A stretch of 58,749 bases of DNA, from positions 1 through 58,749 of the forward strand of contig JAOPXD010000082.1 of the NCBI GenBank assembly GCA_025965315.1. The letters run 5' to 3'. Both the position numbers and the translations under genes were made by a program. This DNA is from Marmoricola sp. (GTDB lineage Bacteria; Actinomycetota; Actinomycetes; Propionibacteriales; Nocardioidaceae). Below, piece by piece: positions 56,743 through 58,749 of this stretch (positions within the stretch are counted from its first letter, which is position 1; each line of letters starts with the position of its first letter). Under the pieces are notes generated by a model. The model was not told the origin of the DNA. It made no database searches and saw nothing but the letters and a program-made list of their open reading frames with translations.

Positions 56743-56796
56743 CGGGAGTGCTCGAATCCTGACGGAACCTCGGCACGGTGCGCTGGCGGCACCCGC

Positions 56797-56823
56797 GTTA
56801 GGAAGTTGTTAGAGCCGCGTTAG
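56797..56823 (+). promoter_or_regulatory. Candidate KdpE site, three GTTAG repeats facing the APC permease
   Basis: GTTAG occurs at 56797, 56808 and 56819, each 11 bp apart (with GAAGTT and AGCCGC between). Direct repeats with 11-bp period are the classic arrangement for OmpR-family regulators. The array ends 30 bases upstream of GTG 56853, where an activator would contact RNA polymerase if that gene is leaderless. Confidence 0.6.
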
Positions 56824-56852
56824 GACGGTTGCGCCGGTGCTTCGATGATGGA

Positions 56853-58748
56853 GTGACCCATCCTTCGGCCCCGCCCGCGGTCGGCCCGTACGCCCACCAG
56901 CAGGACGACGAGCACCGCGAGCCGTGGTGGAAGGTGATGTGCCTGACCGGCGTCGACTACTTCTCGACGCTCGGCTACCAACCCGGGATCGCGGCCCTCG
57001 CTGCCGGCGCCCTGGCACCGATCGCCACCATCGTGCTGGTGCTGCTGACCCTGTTCGGCGCGCTGCCGGTCTACCGCCGCGTCGCCGGCGAGAGCCCGCA
57101 CGGCCAGGGCTCGATCGCGATGCTGGAGAAGCTGCTGCCGTTCTGGCGCGGCAAGCTCTTCGTGCTGGTCCTGCTCGGGTTCGCGCTGACCGACTTCATG
57201 ATCACCATTACGCTCTCGGCCGCGGACGCCGCCGCGCACGCCGTGGAGAACCCGAACGTTCCGTCCTTCGTGCACGGCCACGCGATCGTGATCACGCTCG
57301 CGCTGGTCGCCCTGCTCGGAGCTGTCTTCATGCGCGGCTTCGGTGAAGCGATCGGGGTTGCCGTCGTCCTGGTGGTCGTCTACCTGGTGCTCAACCTGGT
57401 CGTCATCAGCGTGGCGTTCTGGCACGTCGGCATGCACCCGCACGTGGTCGGTGACTGGGTCGACCTGCTCAAGGTCCAGCACAGCAGCCCGCTCGCGATG
57501 ATCGGGGTCTCGCTGCTGCTCTTCCCCAAGCTCGCCCTCGGCATGTCCGGGTTCGAGACCGGCGTCGCGGTGATGACCCACGTCGAGGGCGACGCCGACG
57601 ACACCGAGGACCAGCCGACCGGGCGGATCCGCAACACCCGCAAGCTGCTGGCCACCGCGGCCGTGGTGATGAGCCTGTACCTGATCGCGAGCAGCCTGGT
57701 CACCACCTGGCTGATCCCGCCCGCGCAGTTCCACAACGGCGGTAAGGCTTCCGGCCGGGCGCTGGCCTACCTGGCGCACCAGTACCTCGGCAGCGGGTTC
57801 GGCACCGTCTACGACATCTCGACGATCGCGATCCTCTGGTTCGCCGGCGCCTCCGCCATGGCCGGCATGCTCAACCTGATCCCGCGCTACCTGCCCCGCT
57901 ACGGAATGGCACCCGAGTGGACGGCGGCGGTGCGACCGCTGGTTCTCGTGCTCACCGTGATCGGGTTCGCGATCACGATCGTGTTCAAGGCCGACGTCAA
58001 CGCCCAGGGCGGCGCCTACGCCACCGGTGTCCTGGTCCTGATGACCTCCGCCGCCGTCGCCGTGGGGCTTGCCGCACGCCGGGCCGGACAGCGCAAGCTG
58101 ATGATCGCGTTCGCCCTGATCGCGGCCGTCTTCGTCTACACGACGGTCGACAACATCAAGGAGCGCCCGGACGGGCTCAAGATCGGCGGCCTGTTCATCG
58201 CCGCCATCGTGATCCTCTCGATCGCGTCGCGGCTCTTCCGTGCGTTCGAGCTGCGTACGACGGAGGTGCGGCTCGACAGCACCGCAGAACGCTTCCTGCG
58301 CGACTGCGCCCGCCGCAGCATCCGGATCGTCGCCAACGAACCCGACGCTCGCGACCGCGAGGAGTACCGCCGCAAGGTCGCCCAGATCCTGGACGACAAC
58401 GACCTCCCCGACGCCCAGGACGTCCTGTTCATGGAGGTCACCCTCACCGACCCCTCCGACTTCGAGTCCGTCATCGAGGTCAGCGGTGCGGTGCTGCACG
58501 ACAAGTACCGGGTGCTCACGTTCTCGTCACCCACGGTCCCCAACGCCCTCGCCGCGGTCCTCCTGCACATCCGGGACCTCACCGGCGTCCGCCCGCACAT
58601 CTACTTCGAGTGGACCGAGGGCAGCCCGTTCCCGAACCTGATGCGGTTCCTGCTCTTCGGGGTGGGTGAGGTTGCGCCGGTCACGCGCGAAGTCCTGCGT
58701 CGCGCCGAACCCGACCCGGCACGACGCCCTCACGTCCACGCCGGGTAG
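56853..58748 (+). CDS. APC-superfamily permease, candidate K+ transporter
   Basis: 631 residues. Twelve membrane helices of the APC/KUP type, opening [32 protein letters not shown], then [19 protein letters not shown] and [22 protein letters not shown]. This pattern loosely parallels KUP and KimA potassium transporters (Pro-x-Gly-x-Gly loop, Thr-Asp-x-x-Ile-Thr helix). A cytoplasmic domain of about 150 residues follows ([33 protein letters not shown] and onward). Annotated relatives are usually called amino acid permeases. Position opposite the kdp operon with shared GTTAG arrays suggests potassium. GTG 56853 is chosen; TTCGAT lies six bases upstream, and a TTG at 56829 overlaps the last GTTAG. 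Confidence 0.82.
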   Translation: MTHPSAPPAVGPYAHQQDDEHREPWWKVMCLTGVDYFSTLGYQPGIAALAAGALAPIATIVLVLLTLFGALPVYRRVAGESPHGQGSIAMLEKLLPFWRGKLFVLVLLGFALTDFMITITLSAADAAAHAVENPNVPSFVHGHAIVITLALVALLGAVFMRGFGEAIGVAVVLVVVYLVLNLVVISVAFWHVGMHPHVVGDWVDLLKVQHSSPLAMIGVSLLLFPKLALGMSGFETGVAVMTHVEGDADDTEDQPTGRIRNTRKLLATAAVVMSLYLIASSLVTTWLIPPAQFHNGGKASGRALAYLAHQYLGSGFGTVYDISTIAILWFAGASAMAGMLNLIPRYLPRYGMAPEWTAAVRPLVLVLTVIGFAITIVFKADVNAQGGAYATGVLVLMTSAAVAVGLAARRAGQRKLMIAFALIAAVFVYTTVDNIKERPDGLKIGGLFIAAIVILSIASRLFRAFELRTTEVRLDSTAERFLRDCARRSIRIVANEPDARDREEYRRKVAQILDDNDLPDAQDVLFMEVTLTDPSDFESVIEVSGAVLHDKYRVLTFSSPTVPNALAAVLLHIRDLTGVRPHIYFEWTEGSPFPNLMRFLLFGVGEVAPVTREVLRRAEPDPARRPHVHAG

Positions 58749-58749
58749 T

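Overview
The window is a dense, very GC-rich actinobacterial chromosome segment. Many genes start with GTG, stop/start overlaps (ATGA, GTGA) are common, and many genes seem to be read from leaderless promoters with a TANNNT box 6-7 bases before the start codon. The proteasome activator Bpa, deazaflavin/DUF385 and TIGR03086 proteins, DUF5926, DUF6457 and GC-rich intergenic repeats point to Actinomycetia, most likely Nocardioidaceae (Nocardioides-like). The genus is an inference. No plasmid, prophage, transposase or CRISPR array was seen.

Layout. 1-2,030: two serine tRNA genes (GCT and TGA), small conserved proteins and a free-standing biotin carrier. 2,080-9,400: a proline-rich membrane protein, a nitrilase-family amidase, a MobA-like nucleotidyltransferase, a quinone oxidoreductase, bpa, a pterin dehydratase and a HAD phosphatase. 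9,440-12,130: GNAT, HAD and serS in one minus-strand run whose junctions contain repeats. 12,168-20,290: a PAP2-diacylglycerol kinase fusion, pheA, larB-larC with a GDT1-type transporter, and arcA. 20,380-28,350: SEC-C/DUF5926 protein, an anti-sigma-type ATPase, GDPD, a zinc-ribbon SDR, a Fic protein with paired operators, an AAA ATPase, and a membrane protein that looks like a degenerate ECF sigma factor joined to a zinc anti-sigma domain. 28,440-33,470: Fpg-family glycosylase, rhodanese, aat, EcsC and two paralogous sulfotransferases. 33,496-38,549: a leucine-catabolism cluster (methylcrotonyl-CoA carboxylase beta and alpha, HMG-CoA lyase) with a divergent TetR regulator and a perfect palindromic operator. 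38,546-41,957: SWIM and SNF2 helicase pair.

42,037-46,834 is a five-gene unit: VanX-type D,D-dipeptidase, alanine racemase, D-Ala-D-Ala ligase, and a NarL-family histidine kinase and response regulator, preceded by a palindrome of the type bound by such regulators. It contains the enzymes needed to break and rebuild the D-Ala-D-Ala peptidoglycan terminus next to a likely envelope sensor. 46,842-48,402 holds a lipoprotein and a RelA/SpoT-domain protein that lacks one expected metal-binding Glu. 48,571-56,686 is a kdpFABCDE potassium-uptake operon with two extra upstream genes: a 27-residue membrane peptide and a protein resembling a detached KdpD membrane domain. Between this operon and a divergent APC-family permease (56,853-58,748) lie two arrays of 11-bp-spaced GTTAG repeats, good candidates for KdpE binding sites.

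The most unusual non-coding structure is a 32-bp-period repeat family found twice, at 31,049-31,144 and 48,403-48,580, each time between convergent genes. The most interesting systems for follow-up are the vanX-alr-ddl two-component unit, the 32-bp repeats, the kdp/APC regulatory region and the sigma/anti-sigma fusion.
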